Of a stretch of DNA of 49,950 nt, positions 18,217-26,580 are shown piece by piece (positions within the stretch are counted from its first letter, which is position 1; every line of letters starts with the position of its first letter). The notes beneath the pieces were generated by a model. It was not told where the DNA came from. It saw only the letters and a list, made by a program, of their open reading frames with translations, and did not search any database. Source of the stretch: Desulfobulbaceae bacterium (lineage in GTDB: Bacteria > Desulfobacterota > Desulfobulbia > Desulfobulbales > SURF-16); NCBI GenBank assembly GCA_002868945.1, contig PKTX01000003.1:1-49950 (forward strand), read 5' to 3'. The position numbers and the translations under genes are program-made.

Positions 18217-19599
18217 TTACCCATTTTCCCCAAGAAGCCGGAGAAGCTCTTCACCGGCCTGGTATATATTGCCGGCACCCAGCGTCACCACCACATCTCC
18301 CTCGCTCAGCAGAGGAAAGGCAACGGCGGCCAGCTCTGCCACCCCCTCGGCCAAAAGAACGTCACGCTGGCCCCTTTCTTTAATGGCGGCAACGAGCCGG
18401 GCCGAATCGACCCCCTCGATGGGCGGTTCACTGGCCGGATAGATCTCGGTCATCACCAACAGATCCGCGGCATGAAACGCTGTACAGAACTCTTTAAAGA
18501 GTGACTGGGTGCGTGTGTAGCGATGGGGTTGAAAAAGCACGACAACCCTTCTCTTGGGCCAGGCGTCCTTGATGGCGCCCAGGGTGGCCTTGATCTCGGT
18601 GGGATGATGACCATAGTCGTCAATCACCGTGATCCCCCTCTCTTCACCTTTTATCTGCAGACGGCGCTGCACACCTCCCCATTTGCCGAGACCGGCGGCA
18701 ATGGTGGCAAAATCGATGCCGATTTCAAGGGCCACCGCCACGCTGGCCAGAGCATTATAGACATTATGAAGACCTGGAAACTTCAGGCTGATCTCACCCA
18801 GCACCTCGCGGCCCCGACAGACATCAAAGCGGCAACCAAAACCCTGTTTATCGATGGTACGGGTATGGATATCGGCTTGGGCGGTGAGGCCATAGGTAAT
18901 CACCCTTTTTTTGATCTGCGGCAGCAGTTCAACAATATTATCATCGTCAAGACAGAGGATTGCCGCGCCATAAAAGGGAATCTTGCTGACAAACTGCAGG
19001 AATACATCCTTGATCTCGTCGATGTTCCGGTAATAGTCGAGGTGCTCAAGGTCGATATTGGTCACCACCTCCACCACCGGAGCCAGGTGCAGAAAAGAGC
19101 CGTCGCTCTCATCCGCTTCGGCCACCAGAAACTCCCCTTCTCCCAGTTTGGCATTGCTGCCCAGGCTGTTGACCTGACCACCGATGACCACAGTAGGATC
19201 AAGCTTGGCCTCGGCCAGTACAGCACCCACCAGGGAGGTGGTTGAGGTCTTGCCGTGCGAGCCGGCAATGGCGATGCCGAACTTCTTGAGGCGCATGAGC
19301 TCAGCCAGCATCTCGGCCCTGGGGATGACCGGTATACCGGCCTCGCCGGCGGCCAACACCTCTGGATTGTCCCGACGAATGGCCGTGGAGGTGACCACCA
19401 CCTCGGCCCCCTCCACCCAGGCCGCATCATGGCCCTGATATATTGTCCCCCCCAGATCCTCAAGGCGCCTGGTAATGGGGGTGGTTGCCAGGTCGGATCC
19501 ACTTACCCGGTAACCCAGGTTGAGGAGAAGCTCGGCAATACCGCTCATGCCGATGCCGCCGATGCCCACGAAATGAATATGTTTATTTTTCTTGTACAC
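18217..19599 (-). CDS. murC: UDP-N-acetylmuramate--L-alanine ligase
   Basis: 460 aa cytoplasmic Mur ligase that adds L-Ala to UDP-MurNAc with ATP. The N-terminal Rossmann motif [12 protein letters not shown] is at 9-20 and the P-loop [10 protein letters not shown] near residue 113. [15 protein letters not shown] and [10 protein letters not shown] motifs of the family follow. It starts 12 bp after the murG stop and is followed by murB. Length is normal and all motifs look intact. Confidence 0.98.
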   Translation of the reverse strand: MYKKNKHIHFVGIGGIGMSGIAELLLNLGYRVSGSDLATTPITRRLEDLGGTIYQGHDAAWVEGAEVVVTSTAIRRDNPEVLAAGEAGIPVIPRAEMLAELMRLKKFGIAIAGSHGKTSTTSLVGAVLAEAKLDPTVVIGGQVNSLGSNAKLGEGEFLVAEADESDGSFLHLAPVVEVVTNIDLEHLDYYRNIDEIKDVFLQFVSKIPFYGAAILCLDDDNIVELLPQIKKRVITYGLTAQADIHTRTIDKQGFGCRFDVCRGREVLGEISLKFPGLHNVYNALASVAVALEIGIDFATIAAGLGKWGGVQRRLQIKGEERGITVIDDYGHHPTEIKATLGAIKDAWPKRRVVVLFQPHRYTRTQSLFKEFCTAFHAADLLVMTEIYPASEPPIEGVDSARLVAAIKERGQRDVLLAEGVAELAAVAFPLLSEGDVVVTLGAGNIYQAGEELLRLLGENG

Positions 19600-19611
19600 T
19601 TTTTTTGCCTG

Positions 19612-20703
19612 TTACATGATTGCGTTGTCACCGCACAGATCGAGACAGTGGCGGACGATTTTTTTGGCGGCAGCCGGCTCACCCAACCTGTGGGCCCTAT
19701 CCGCCATTTCCCGCCTCTTCCGGTCATTGTCGGCCAGCTCTACAATGAGTGCGGCCAGCTCCGCGCCGCTTGTCTCGTCTTCACGGCACTTTATGGCCGC
19801 ACCTGCCTCCACCAACCAATCCGCATTGATCTCCTGATGGTTGTCCGCCGCATGGGGGTATGGGATAAGAATCATCGGTTTCCCCATCACCGTCAATTCG
19901 GCCAGGCTGGTGGCACCAGCCCGCCCCACGACAAGATCAGCCTTGGCCAGCACAAAGGGCATCTGACTGAAGAAGGAGGCCACCCTGGCCGGAATCCCCG
20001 CCTCCTTGTAGGCCTGGCGCACGGATTTGCTGTCTTGCCTGCCTGTTTGATGAATAACAACAAAACCGGCCGGCACGGTTGTCCGCATGATCTGGGCCGC
20101 TTCCATCATCATGGTGTTGATGCTGTGGGCCCCCAGAGATCCGCCCATGACCACCAAGGTAAAATTATCACCGATCTTTTCGCCGCCGGACAGGGCCCGC
20201 ACCTCTTTGCGCACCGGGTTTCCGGTAAAAAAACACTTTCGGGCAGGAAATCGCTGCTCGCTGCCGGGAAAGGAGACAAATATCCTCTTCACCAGCCGTC
20301 CCAGGAGTCGATTGGCCAGACCGGGCACGGAGTTCTGCTCATGGATACAGGTCGGTATGCGTCGCAGCCAGGCCGCCAACAGGGGCGGACCGGTGACATA
20401 GCCGCCCACTCCCAGGACCACATCCGGCCTGAATCGGCTGATGATCCGCCAGGCGTCCCACAGGCTGGCCGGCATTCTCAGCAGGGCGCCCAGCTTCTGC
20501 CGCACTGTTTTACCCTTGATTCCCTCACTCTTCAAGACCACAAAGGGAAAGGGCTTGTCGCGCAAGACCTTGGCATCGGTCTCCCGCTCGGTGGCCACAT
20601 AGAGGACCTCACTGCGGGGCACGGAATCAAGGACCTCTTCTGCCACGGCAATACCCGGAAAAAGATGGCCGCCCGTGCCACCGCCACATATCAGCATTCG
20701 CAT
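19612..20703 (-). CDS. murG: Lipid II synthase MurG (GlcNAc transferase)
   Basis: 363 aa peripheral membrane glycosyltransferase (GT28) that adds GlcNAc to lipid I. The N-terminal MRMLICGGGTGGHLFPG carries the first GGTGGH loop. VVGVGGYVTGP-type, MGGSLGAHSIN and VVGRAGATSLAEL segments are all present. The ATG at 20703 has a GAGGGAGG site; the frame extends upstream to 20928 inside murD but without family similarity. In most dcw clusters ftsW sits immediately upstream. Here the gene follows murD by 19 bp with no ftsW between. Confidence 0.97.
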   Translation of the reverse strand: MRMLICGGGTGGHLFPGIAVAEEVLDSVPRSEVLYVATERETDAKVLRDKPFPFVVLKSEGIKGKTVRQKLGALLRMPASLWDAWRIISRFRPDVVLGVGGYVTGPPLLAAWLRRIPTCIHEQNSVPGLANRLLGRLVKRIFVSFPGSEQRFPARKCFFTGNPVRKEVRALSGGEKIGDNFTLVVMGGSLGAHSINTMMMEAAQIMRTTVPAGFVVIHQTGRQDSKSVRQAYKEAGIPARVASFFSQMPFVLAKADLVVGRAGATSLAELTVMGKPMILIPYPHAADNHQEINADWLVEAGAAIKCREDETSGAELAALIVELADNDRKRREMADRAHRLGEPAAAKKIVRHCLDLCGDNAIM

Positions 20704-20722
20704 GATACCGGCACCTCCCTCT

Positions 20723-22114
20723 TCATGTCCCTGCCCGGGCTGCCAGATGAGGCCCGGCCTCCAAGGCCGCCACCGCCTCCTGAAAAGCCCTGCCCCGTTC
20801 GCTATAACTGCTGAACATATCAAAACTGGCGCAGGCCGGTGACAGCAAAACCGTCTCGCCGCTTTGCGCCTGCCCGGCGGCCAGTCTGACGGCCTCCTCC
20901 AGGGAGGCGGCCCGCACGACTCGGACATCCTCCCCCCAGGCGGCTGCCATTTTGTCGGCTGCCTCGCCTATCAAAATCAGACTCTTCACCCGGCGGCTCA
21001 CATCGCCACTGACCCGGCTGTAATCGCCGCCCTTATCACGCCCCCCGGCAATCAGATGCACCGGTCCGGTCATGCCGGCCAGAGCCGACTGCAGGGCGCC
21101 GATATTGGTCGCCTTGGAATCATCAATATAGGTAACGCCCCTGATGATGGCGACTGTGCGCAGACGGTGCTCCAGCAGCCTAAAGGCGGCAAGCCCCTGT
21201 GCCACCGCCTCGGCCCTGCATGCCATGAGCCTGGCAACCATGATGGCGGCCAGGCAATTGTCACAGTTGGGATAGGTGCTGATCTCCTCGGGCAAGGAAT
21301 ATTCCTCCACCGCCTCTGCAGGCAGCTGCAAAAGGGCCGTGTTACCGGCCATCCTGGCCTGACAGCTCTTTTTCCGGCCAAATTCCCTGATGGTGGAGGG
21401 AATGGCGCTCAGTCTGCCGACAATCTCCGGGTCATCGCCGTTTATCACGGCAAAATCATGGCGCCGCTGCCGCTTGAAGATCTGCATTTTAGCTTCTGCA
21501 TAGGCGGCATAGGAGGCGTAGCGGTCCAGATGGTCAGGGCTGATATTGAGCAGTACCGCAACATGGGGCCGAAAAGCGGCACAGCTGTCCAGCTGAAAGC
21601 TGCTCACCTCAAGTACCAGAACATCCGCCTTCCCTTCCCGGGCGACAAAGTCACAGAGGGGAGTGCCGATATTGCCGCCCACAAAAACCCGTTTACCGTC
21701 AGCAGCCAGCATGGCGCCGATCATTGTGGTCACCGTGGTCTTGCCGTTTGTGCCGGTGACAGCGACGATGTCCACATCGGTGAAAAGGGCGCCAAGCTCC
21801 AGCTCGCCGATAACCGGGATACCACTCTGGCGGGCCTCCGCCAGTTGCGGCAAATCCAGGGGCACCCCGGGACTGACGATGATGCAGTGCGACCGGCAAA
21901 AGGTCTCTGTCCGATGGCCGTCAAATTCCAGGGCCACCTGCTTGTCGAGCAGCCATTGTTGCTGCTCGGCGTCCAGGCGGTCCAATGGGCCGCCGTCGCT
22001 GACGGCAAGACGGCAACCCTGCCGGGCCAGGAGACGCAAGGCCGCCATGCCGGACCGACCGGCCCCCACCACCAGGATATTCTTGTTGTTGGTGAAGAAT
22101 TTCGCCTCAATCAT
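20723..22114 (-). CDS. murD: UDP-N-acetylmuramoylalanine--D-glutamate ligase
   Basis: About 463 aa Mur ligase adding D-Glu. It shows an N-terminal Rossmann fold (NILVVGAGRSGMAALRLL), the P-loop VTGTNGKTTVTT, SSFQLD, NISPDHLDRY and IDDSKATN, and the C-terminal LLSPACASFDMFSSYSERG. The start is uncertain: ATG at 22114 or TTG at 22123, neither with a good ribosome binding site, so translation is probably coupled to mraY, which ends at 22127. It is followed directly by murG rather than ftsW. Confidence 0.95.
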   Translation of the reverse strand: MIEAKFFTNNKNILVVGAGRSGMAALRLLARQGCRLAVSDGGPLDRLDAEQQQWLLDKQVALEFDGHRTETFCRSHCIIVSPGVPLDLPQLAEARQSGIPVIGELELGALFTDVDIVAVTGTNGKTTVTTMIGAMLAADGKRVFVGGNIGTPLCDFVAREGKADVLVLEVSSFQLDSCAAFRPHVAVLLNISPDHLDRYASYAAYAEAKMQIFKRQRRHDFAVINGDDPEIVGRLSAIPSTIREFGRKKSCQARMAGNTALLQLPAEAVEEYSLPEEISTYPNCDNCLAAIMVARLMACRAEAVAQGLAAFRLLEHRLRTVAIIRGVTYIDDSKATNIGALQSALAGMTGPVHLIAGGRDKGGDYSRVSGDVSRRVKSLILIGEAADKMAAAWGEDVRVVRAASLEEAVRLAAGQAQSGETVLLSPACASFDMFSSYSERGRAFQEAVAALEAGPHLAARAGT

Positions 22115-22126
22115 GATAAGCAACCA

Positions 22127-23206
22127 TCAGCGCAGTTTCAGGGTGGCCAGGGCAATAAGACCCAAAACAATGGAGACAATCCAAAAGCGCACCACCACCT
22201 TGGGTTCCACCCAGCCCTTTTTTTCAAAGTGGTGATGAAAGGGGGCCATGAGAAAGATACGTTTGCCGCCCGACATCTTAAAATAGCCGACCTGCAGAAT
22301 CACGGAAATAGCCTCCATGACAAAGACACCGCCCACCAGGGCCAAGAGCACCTCCTGCTTGGTGACAATGGCCACTGTGCCGAGGGCGCCGCCAATGGAG
22401 AGCGACCCCACGTCCCCCATGAACATCTGTGCAGGAAAGGTGTTATACCACAGGAAGCCGAGGCTGGCGCCGGCCAGGGCGCCGCAGAAGATAACCACCT
22501 CGCCGGCACCGGCCACATGCGGAATCTGCAGATAGGTGGCCAGGCCCACATGCCCGGCCAGATAAGAAAAAAGCAGGTAGACGGCGCTGGTCACCACGGT
22601 TGGTCCGGTGGCCAGGCCATCAAGGCCGTCGGTCAGGTTGACGGCATTTGAGGCGCCCACCACCACAAACATGACAAAGGGGATATAAAACGCCCCCAGA
22701 TCCGGCTGAAACCCCTTGAAAAAAGGGATGGTGAGCGTGGTGAGATAGGAGGGCTGATTAGCGATGAAAACACCGGCCACCAGGGCACCCGCCACCTGCA
22801 GAAGCAGCTTGCCCTTGGCACTGAGCCCCCTGGAATTCTGTTTCTTGATCTTGCAATAGTCGTCCCAGGCACCGATCATGCCGTACCAGACGGTAATGCC
22901 CAGGATGATCCAGACATAGATATTGGTGAGATCGACCCAGAGCAGGGTCCCGGCCAGTACTCCACCGAGGATAAGGACCCCACCCATGGTGGGCACACCC
23001 TGTTTACTGAAATGGGACTCGGGCCCGTCATCCCGCACCACCTGCCCCACCTGATGGCGTTGCAACAGGCGGATAAACGGCCCGGCAAAACAAACCACCA
23101 GCAAAAAGGCGGTAATGGTCGCCCCTATACCGCGCAGACTGATGTAGCGGAAGACATTAAAGCCGCTGAAAACGGTATGGAGCGGATAGAGCAGATGATA
23201 TAACAT
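22127..23206 (-). CDS. mraY: Phospho-N-acetylmuramoyl-pentapeptide transferase MraY
   Basis: 359 aa polytopic membrane enzyme that makes lipid I from UDP-MurNAc-pentapeptide and undecaprenyl phosphate. The family start MLYHLLYP..FSGFNVFRYISLR, the DDGPESHFSKQGVPTMGG motif, the DDYCKIKKQNSRGLSAKGKL segment, the NAVNLTDGLDGLA motif and the C-terminal FLMAPFHHHFEKKG are all present. The ATG at 23206 fits the family N-terminus but no Shine-Dalgarno is visible, because a 7-bp repeat tract and a MITE-like element lie immediately upstream. Expression within the operon may depend on readthrough of that element. Confidence 0.97.
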   Translation of the reverse strand: MLYHLLYPLHTVFSGFNVFRYISLRGIGATITAFLLVVCFAGPFIRLLQRHQVGQVVRDDGPESHFSKQGVPTMGGVLILGGVLAGTLLWVDLTNIYVWIILGITVWYGMIGAWDDYCKIKKQNSRGLSAKGKLLLQVAGALVAGVFIANQPSYLTTLTIPFFKGFQPDLGAFYIPFVMFVVVGASNAVNLTDGLDGLATGPTVVTSAVYLLFSYLAGHVGLATYLQIPHVAGAGEVVIFCGALAGASLGFLWYNTFPAQMFMGDVGSLSIGGALGTVAIVTKQEVLLALVGGVFVMEAISVILQVGYFKMSGGKRIFLMAPFHHHFEKKGWVEPKVVVRFWIVSIVLGLIALATLKLR

Positions 23207-23211
23207 TAGTA

Positions 23212-23249
23212 GTCAGGATTCAGGTTTCAGATTACAGGACTCGTTTCAG
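23212..23249. repeat. Degenerate heptad repeat upstream of mraY
   Basis: A run of CAGGATT, CAGGTTT, CAGATTA, CAGGACT units starts 6 bp before the mraY ATG. It resembles the CTCCTGA/TCAGGAG heptads at 10335 and 43751 in inverse complement and occupies the place where an mraY ribosome binding site would be. Confidence 0.6.
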
Positions 23250-23262
23250 GTCGTTTTTTCCC

Positions 23263-23511
23263 TTAACAGCCCGTTGAAAAAGGTAGCGAGCGAAGCTGAG
23301 GCTAGAAAAAATGAGGCGAAAAATGCCCGCCCGCAGGAGGTAAGGGAGCCTGCGACACTTCGAGCACCCTTGGGGTGCAGTCTACATGGGGTTTAGGAGC
23401 ATTTCGGAGTCTCGCTCCGCTCGCTTAGCTCCAGCCGAATTCTGACACGCATCAGCAGATAGCGAACAAAGAGAGACCTTCGAGCGCAGCAGCTTTTCAA
23501 CAGGCTGTTAA
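23263..23511. mobile_element. MITE-like element, family A copy 1 (inside dcw operon)
   Basis: About 249 bp bounded by inverted repeats: left TTAACAGCCCGTTGAAAA (23263-23280), right end reading on the minus strand TTAACAGCCTGTTGAAAA (23494-23511). No ORF of note. It is homologous to the element at 36643-36818 in opposite orientation, but carries two extra blocks (about 23337-23370 and 23404-23432) that resemble family B repeats. It sits between murF and mraY, and its right end contains the murF stop codon. Confidence 0.8.
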
Positions 23512-25001
23512 CCCAGTTCACGCTGCAGTCCCTCAATGATCTTTTCCATGCACATTCCGCGCGATCCTTTCACCAGGAAATAGTCGCCCGGCCCAAAGGA
23601 TTTTTCCTCCATACATTCAAAGATGGTCTGCAGTATGGCTTCCTTGTCAGGTAACTGATGGACCTGGCGCCTGGCCATGGAGGCATCCATGGCCCCCTGG
23701 GCGACAATCTTGGAATATTCGCCATAAACCAGCAGATAATCAAAGCCCTTACAGGCAACCATCTCGCCCAGTCGGCGATGTGCCTTTTCACTCTCCTCCC
23801 CCAGTTCCAGCATATCGCCGAGGATGGCAATGGTCTTGCGGCTCCCCCGCATGGCCTGCACGGTATCAAAGGCGGCCATCATGGAGGCGGGATTGGCGTT
23901 ATAACAGTCATTAACGATTTTCAGGCCGCCGATATCCATGATTTCCAAGCGCTTATCAAAGGCCTTGAATTTTTCCAGGCCCTCGACAATCTGACTGATA
24001 TCAAGACCGGCGGCATGGCCGATGGCGGCGGCGGCCAAGGCGTTTGAAACATTGTGTTCACCCATGACACTCATCTGCAGACGCTGACGCTCACCACCGA
24101 CATGCAGAGTAAAGGCCATGCCTTTTTCACCCATGTTCTTGACATGGGTGGCCCTGATCAGGGCCTTGCAGTGGCGACCATAGGGGATCTTGTCCTGATG
24201 GAGCTTACGAGCCAGGGCCCTGACCATCTTGTCGTCGTAGTTAACGCAGAGCCGGGCCCAGGAGCTGCACCCTCTGAAGAGCTCACCCTTGGCCCGCGCC
24301 ACACCCTCCACCGAACCGAGCCCGGCCAGATGGGCGGCCTGAATATTGACAATACAGGCAATGTCAGGATCGGCAATCTCCGCCATCCGGGCTATTTCAC
24401 CGGGGCGGTTCATCCCCATCTCCAAAACCGCCACGTCGTGCTGGTTATCCACCGGCAGCAGCGACAACGGCATGCCGATCAGGTTGTTAAAATTGCCCTT
24501 TGTCTTTAAGACATTAAATTCGTCGGCCAGGATGGCGGCGCTCATCTCCTTCACCGTGGTCTTTCCGGAGCTGCCGGTGATCGCCACCACCTTCAAATCG
24601 GTCACCTCGGCGCGGCGATAGGCGGCAAGGTCGCCTAAGGCATGCAGGGTGTCATCAACCTGGATAACCGGCACGTCAAGAACCTCATCCGGCACCACAT
24701 CAACGACAATCCCTCCGGCTCCCTTTTGGACGGCCTCCAGGGCAAACTCGGCCCCATCAAAATTGGCGCCGCTCAAGGCGACAAAGAGATCTCCTTTTTT
24801 GATGGTCCTGGTATCCGTGGATACCCCGCCGAATTTAGCCTTGGCCGGACCGGAGACAAACCTGCCGCCGGTGGCAAGGAGAACATCGCTTAACCTCCAG
24901 GTCACGTCTTCCACCACGGCATCTCCTTGGTTGACTTCCGGCATGCCGGCCGACACTGCCGCACCAGTTGATCTCGCTTCTCTACATCGCAAAATTTCCA
25001 T
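23508..25001 (-). CDS. murF: UDP-N-acetylmuramoyl-tripeptide--D-Ala-D-Ala ligase
   Basis: 497 aa Mur ligase that completes the UDP-MurNAc-pentapeptide. The N-terminal domain with GVSTDTRTIKKGDLFVAL is followed by the P-loop ITGSSGKTTVKE, then KGNFNNLIGMPLSLL, EMGMNRPGEI, NDCYNANPASM and GDMLELGEES. The ATG at 25001 has GAGGAG seven bases upstream, 28 bp after murE; a longer frame to 25097 runs into murE and is unlikely. The TAA stop lies within the terminal inverted repeat of the adjacent MITE-like element, so the very C-terminus may have been reshaped by the insertion. Confidence 0.96.
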   Translation of the reverse strand: MEILRCREARSTGAAVSAGMPEVNQGDAVVEDVTWRLSDVLLATGGRFVSGPAKAKFGGVSTDTRTIKKGDLFVALSGANFDGAEFALEAVQKGAGGIVVDVVPDEVLDVPVIQVDDTLHALGDLAAYRRAEVTDLKVVAITGSSGKTTVKEMSAAILADEFNVLKTKGNFNNLIGMPLSLLPVDNQHDVAVLEMGMNRPGEIARMAEIADPDIACIVNIQAAHLAGLGSVEGVARAKGELFRGCSSWARLCVNYDDKMVRALARKLHQDKIPYGRHCKALIRATHVKNMGEKGMAFTLHVGGERQRLQMSVMGEHNVSNALAAAAIGHAAGLDISQIVEGLEKFKAFDKRLEIMDIGGLKIVNDCYNANPASMMAAFDTVQAMRGSRKTIAILGDMLELGEESEKAHRRLGEMVACKGFDYLLVYGEYSKIVAQGAMDASMARRQVHQLPDKEAILQTIFECMEEKSFGPGDYFLVKGSRGMCMEKIIEGLQRELG

Positions 25002-25029
25002 TTTTTTCTCCTCGAACCTGTACGAAGTT

Positions 25030-26580
25030 TCAGGCTGCCCCCACAGCCTTCCCCCAAACCTTCTCAAGTTCTCTTTTTGCCTCAAGGCGATCATCAAAAT
25101 GCACCCTACCTGATCGCGTCAGCTGATAATCTTCGTGCCCCTTGCCGCTTATCAACACCACATCGTCCCTGTGGGCAAGGCGGATGGCGGCGGCAATGGC
25201 CTGGTGCCGTGATTCAATAACAAGGTATTGCCCGGCCCTTGTGCCGACCTCATCCCCGTCAACTCTTCTGGCGCCCCGTTCCTGCATACCTGCTTCTATA
25301 TCGGCTATGATCCGGCCCGGCTCCTCACTGCGCGGATTATCGGATGTAATAATGGCCAGATCAGCATACCGTACCGCTATGCCCCCCATTATCGGCCTCT
25401 TGCCTCGATCACGGTCGCCGCCACAACCAAACACGACGATGAGCCGGCCGCGGGTCAAGGATTTGATGGTCTGCAGGACATTCCGCAGGGCATCCGGGCT
25501 ATGGGCATAATCGACAAGAACCTTGGGGTGGACGCCTCCGGTCAACGCCACACTCTCCATACGCCCCGGCGCTCCGCCACTCCGAGCAATGGCCTGCTGC
25601 ATGGCCGGCACGGAAAAGCCGAGGCCGAGACCAAGCCCCAGGACAGCGAGGATATTACGCGTATTGAATGCGCCCACCAGCGGCGAGGAAAACAGCGCCT
25701 GGCGACCGGCCAGATCAACAGTCATGCTGATACCGCTCAGGGTTATCTTTTCCCGGCTGCTGCTGATCATCTGGCCCGGCCCGCAGGTCATGACCCGGGC
25801 ATGGCCCTGCTCGCAGAGGCCTTTTGCCAGTTGATCACCCCATCCCCGGCGGCCATCACAGACAATCACCGCCAGGCCGCCCGGCTTCAAATAGCACTCA
25901 AACAGTTCTTTTTTGGCGGCAAAATAGTCCTCCATGGTGCCATGATAATCAAGGTGGTCGCGGCTCAGGTTGGTGAAGAGGGCACCATCAAAGTCAACAC
26001 CCGCCACCCGGCCCTGCTGCAAGGCATGGGAGGAAACCTCCATGATCACATGAGTGACACCAGCCTCGACCATCTCCGCCAGCAGTTGCTGGAGCTGGAC
26101 CGGATCCGGTGTGGTATGGCTTGCCGTCCGACAGACGCCTGGGTAACGAAAATTCACCGTGCCAAGGACGCCGGGCCTGCCACCGTCGCAGCGCACCATC
26201 TCCTCAAGAAGATAGGAGCAGGTGGTCTTGCCATTGGTGCCGGTGATGGCAATGACATGCAGTCCGGCGGCCGGATGGCCATAAAAGGTTGCAGCCAAAG
26301 GGCCTAAAAGCCGGGCGCTATCCTCCACGCCGAATTGCGGTACGCCAAGACCAGCCACCTCCCGGCCCCGATTGACGACAACCGCCCTGGCCCCGGCCGC
26401 CACCGCCTGGCGCAGATAAGCATGGCCATCGCTCTGCATGCCCTTGACGGCAACAAAGAGGGCGCCGGGCTCCACGGTCCGGGAATCGGCGGTAAGACTC
26501 AGCACCTGCGGATCGGCACCATCAGCGGGCCCGACATAGGGCAGGCCGACCAGCAGATCTGTTACCTTGCGGGCCTTCAT
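25030..26580 (-). CDS. murE: UDP-MurNAc-tripeptide synthetase (meso-DAP adding)
   Basis: 516 aa Mur ligase adding the third residue. The P-loop ITGTNGKTTCS is near residue 115, HTTPDPVQLQ and NLSRDHLDYHGT follow, and DYAHSPDALRNVL and GCGGDRDRGKRPIM lie in the C-terminal part. The motif DNPRSEEP is the DNPR signature that selects meso-diaminopimelate, so the cell wall is of the Gram-negative DAP type. Its start overlaps the ftsI stop by four bases (ATGA). Confidence 0.97.
   Translation of the reverse strand: MKARKVTDLLVGLPYVGPADGADPQVLSLTADSRTVEPGALFVAVKGMQSDGHAYLRQAVAAGARAVVVNRGREVAGLGVPQFGVEDSARLLGPLAATFYGHPAAGLHVIAITGTNGKTTCSYLLEEMVRCDGGRPGVLGTVNFRYPGVCRTASHTTPDPVQLQQLLAEMVEAGVTHVIMEVSSHALQQGRVAGVDFDGALFTNLSRDHLDYHGTMEDYFAAKKELFECYLKPGGLAVIVCDGRRGWGDQLAKGLCEQGHARVMTCGPGQMISSSREKITLSGISMTVDLAGRQALFSSPLVGAFNTRNILAVLGLGLGLGFSVPAMQQAIARSGGAPGRMESVALTGGVHPKVLVDYAHSPDALRNVLQTIKSLTRGRLIVVFGCGGDRDRGKRPIMGGIAVRYADLAIITSDNPRSEEPGRIIADIEAGMQERGARRVDGDEVGTRAGQYLVIESRHQAIAAAIRLAHRDDVVLISGKGHEDYQLTRSGRVHFDDRLEAKRELEKVWGKAVGAA

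Noticed and set aside
19545-19727. Extra small ORFs at the murC-murG junction that might hide a short ftsW remnant
   Set aside because: No hydrophobic helices or SEDS-like residues; the real murG and murC frames fill the space.
20864-22651. 595-codon plus-strand open frame across murD and mraY
   Set aside because: It spans two confident minus-strand genes and their junction; the translation has no family resemblance.
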